Shown one piece after another: positions 15,085 to 15,859 of a stretch of DNA of 15,859 bases. Numbering within the stretch: the stretch's first letter is position 1; each line of letters starts with the position of its first letter. Origin of the DNA: PSLL01 sp050259195 (lineage in GTDB: Bacteria; Desulfobacterota_D; UBA1144; Nemesobacterales; CSP1-2); the NCBI GenBank assembly GCA_050259195.1, contig JBLNAE010000383.1, forward strand, positions 1 through 15,859, written 5' to 3'. The translations under genes and the position numbers were made by a program. The notes below the pieces were generated by a model. That model was given only the letters and a program-made list of their open reading frames with translations. It was not told where the DNA came from and searched no databases.

Positions 15085-15113
15085 ATTATAAGAGTTGAAA
15101 CTGTGTGTGTAAA
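15085..15113 (-). promoter_or_regulatory. Sigma70-like promoter immediately upstream of trpF
   Basis: The minus strand has TTTACA (15113-15108), exactly 17 bp, then a perfect TATAAT (15090-15085). The predicted start falls about 3-4 nt before the GTG of trpF, so the transcript would be almost leaderless. No attenuator or leader peptide fits in that space. Confidence 0.55.
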
Positions 15114-15471
15114 CAGGGGGTATGGATGCAATTTAGAGTTTAAGGTCGAACTCTCTATCTATCCTTTTTCTTAGTGCTTCCATTGCTTTATTGTTGAATA
15201 CATTAGCAAAATAATTCTTTGCAATATTCATAATATTTATCACTTGGCCTTCTGATACGGCATACCATCCGAAATCTCCCTCGATATTTAGACGGAACAA
15301 AATCAATTTTTATTTCTATTAGATTTCCTGAATCCAATGGCATATACAATTCCTTCGAAATTATCATTTGCGAGAACGTGCAGATAACTTGGGTGAAATA
15401 CCCATCTGTCACTTTTAGACATAGTGTCATTAGTTATATTTTTGAAATTAGGTTTTATTTCCCTATCTTTT

Positions 15472-15630
15472 CTAGTGGTCAGTCAACCTAAATTTGATGG
15501 GATTTAGGCAAGCAAATACACCCTTTGACAGGCTCAGTGTGAACGGTATTTGAGCCAAGCCGTTCCTGGTGAGCTTGTCGAACCATAGAACGGCACTGAT
15601 GCCATCATCTTCAAGTTGACTGACTACTAG
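15472..15630. mobile_element. Non-autonomous MITE-like element with CTAG target duplications
   Basis: The element proper spans 15476-15626 (151 bp) and has no transposase. Its 25-bp terminal inverted repeats (15476-15500; complement of 15602-15626) match at 20 of 25 positions and share the core GTCAGTCAAC and inner end GATGG. Identical CTAG tetranucleotides flank it (15472-15475, 15627-15630). A CTAG duplication fits the YTAR 4-bp targets known for part of the IS5 family; the assignment to that family is inference. Excising the element and one CTAG rejoins the host gene in frame, independent support for the boundaries. A second palindrome lies inside. Confidence 0.75.
15523..15584. repeat. 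Internal palindrome GACARGCTCA...GAACGG nested in the MITE-like element
   Basis: Left arm 15523-15546 contains GACAGGCTCA and GAACGG. Right arm 15560-15584 contains their complements CCGTTC and TGAGCTTGTC. The loop is about 13 bp. The motif resembles a dispersed GACAAGCTCA palindrome seen in many bacterial intergenic regions. It may be an independent repeat captured by the element. Confidence 0.65.
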
Positions 15631-15859
15631 GGCTATTGGCTAAAAATATATCTTTAAGTTCTGTTTCTTTAATAGCTACTAGGCAAAAGCCATGATGCCC
15701 CAGCCAGCCAGGTTTTACCTGCTTTAGCGATTTAAAAAAAATAGATTTTATAATAGATGCTATTTTAACTTCATTTTCCAATAAAAATTTTTCAAAATCA
15801 GGAATAGGTACAGAAACTCTATATCTGGCTTTTCATTAATTTTTTCATTTGTGAAATGA

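Larger units (their letters stand above)
15133..15832 (-). pseudogene. Disrupted gene of unknown function (MITE insertion plus 1-nt frameshift)
   Basis: I do not recognise this protein. Three minus-strand pieces form one continuous reading. The 5' piece (15832-15632, 67 codons) includes VSVPIPDFEKFLLENE and KPGWLGHHGFCLVAIKE. The middle piece (15470-15306) includes DRWVFHPSYLHVLANDNFEG. The 3' piece (15306-15136) includes NIEGDFGWYAVSEGQVINIM and ends RIDREFDLKL before TAA at 15135-15133. The first two are separated by the insertion at 15472-15630 and rejoin in frame as NSPRKDRE when it and one CTAG are removed. The second and third are offset by one base at an A5 run (T5 on plus, 15307-15311). 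The restored length is about 180 residues. Stops just upstream of 15832 leave the start unclear; another indel or a non-AUG start is possible. The DNA is visibly AT-richer than neighbouring genes. Confidence 0.65.

Noticed and set aside
15203..15430. 75-residue minus-strand ORF beginning MTLCLKVTDG
   Set aside because: It is read in the wrong frame. The two other minus frames give a continuous, protein-like product across the same bases once the A5 run is corrected.
1..15859. CRISPR arrays, tRNA or rRNA genes, toxin-antitoxin pairs
   Set aside because: No spaced direct repeats, no cloverleaf-like or rRNA-like segments, and no recognisable toxin-antitoxin pair were seen by eye; a covariance-model scan could not be run.

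Overview
This is a chromosomal window from a bacterium, probably Gram-negative. It has an aerobic respiratory chain with heme A and a CuA-containing caa3-type cytochrome c oxidase, an acetyl-CoA synthetase, and tryptophan biosynthesis genes. The sequence does not fix the lineage. No rRNA, tRNA, CRISPR array, transposase or phage gene was found.

Layout. (1) Bases 1-1298, plus strand: the 3' part of acetyl-CoA synthetase, cut by the window edge. (2) Bases 1357-7613, minus strand: one tightly packed operon read from high to low coordinates, SCO family protein, oxidase subunit II fused to cytochrome c, subunit I, subunit III, subunit IV, heme A synthase, heme O synthase. It holds the four core subunits, the heme O/heme A pathway and a CuA-site assembly factor. 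Subunit I has the YSHPAVY signature of A2-type heme-copper oxidases. (3) Bases 7614-7915: a divergent control region with two back-to-back sigma70-like promoters whose -35 boxes form an inverted repeat, plus a perfect 13-bp palindrome and a second inverted repeat. (4) Bases 7916-10338, plus strand: an LsrF/DhnA-type class I aldolase or thiolase, a zinc-dependent medium-chain dehydrogenase and a RidA-like protein, possibly an undescribed small metabolic cassette. (5) Bases 10362-15075, minus strand: trpF-trpB-trpA, then a DHH-family phosphoesterase with an unusual N-terminal domain and an isochorismatase-fold hydrolase. A good promoter sits so close to trpF that its mRNA would be nearly leaderless. 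(6) Bases 15076-15859: a visibly AT-rich segment with a broken gene of unknown function. It is interrupted by a 151-bp MITE-like element flanked by CTAG duplications. Removing the element and one CTAG restores the reading frame exactly. A second lesion, a 1-nt frameshift, lies further downstream in the same gene.

Three kinds of palindromic repeat are scattered between genes: a 27-30 bp GTAG...CTAC family (three copies), a TTAACCAC...GTGGTTAA element between the aldolase and dehydrogenase genes, and a GACARGCTCA/GAACGG palindrome nested in the MITE-like element. The clearest new observation is the dissected insertion into the unknown gene. The most interesting functional lead is the LsrF-dehydrogenase-RidA cluster, which has no AI-2 (lsr) context in this window.
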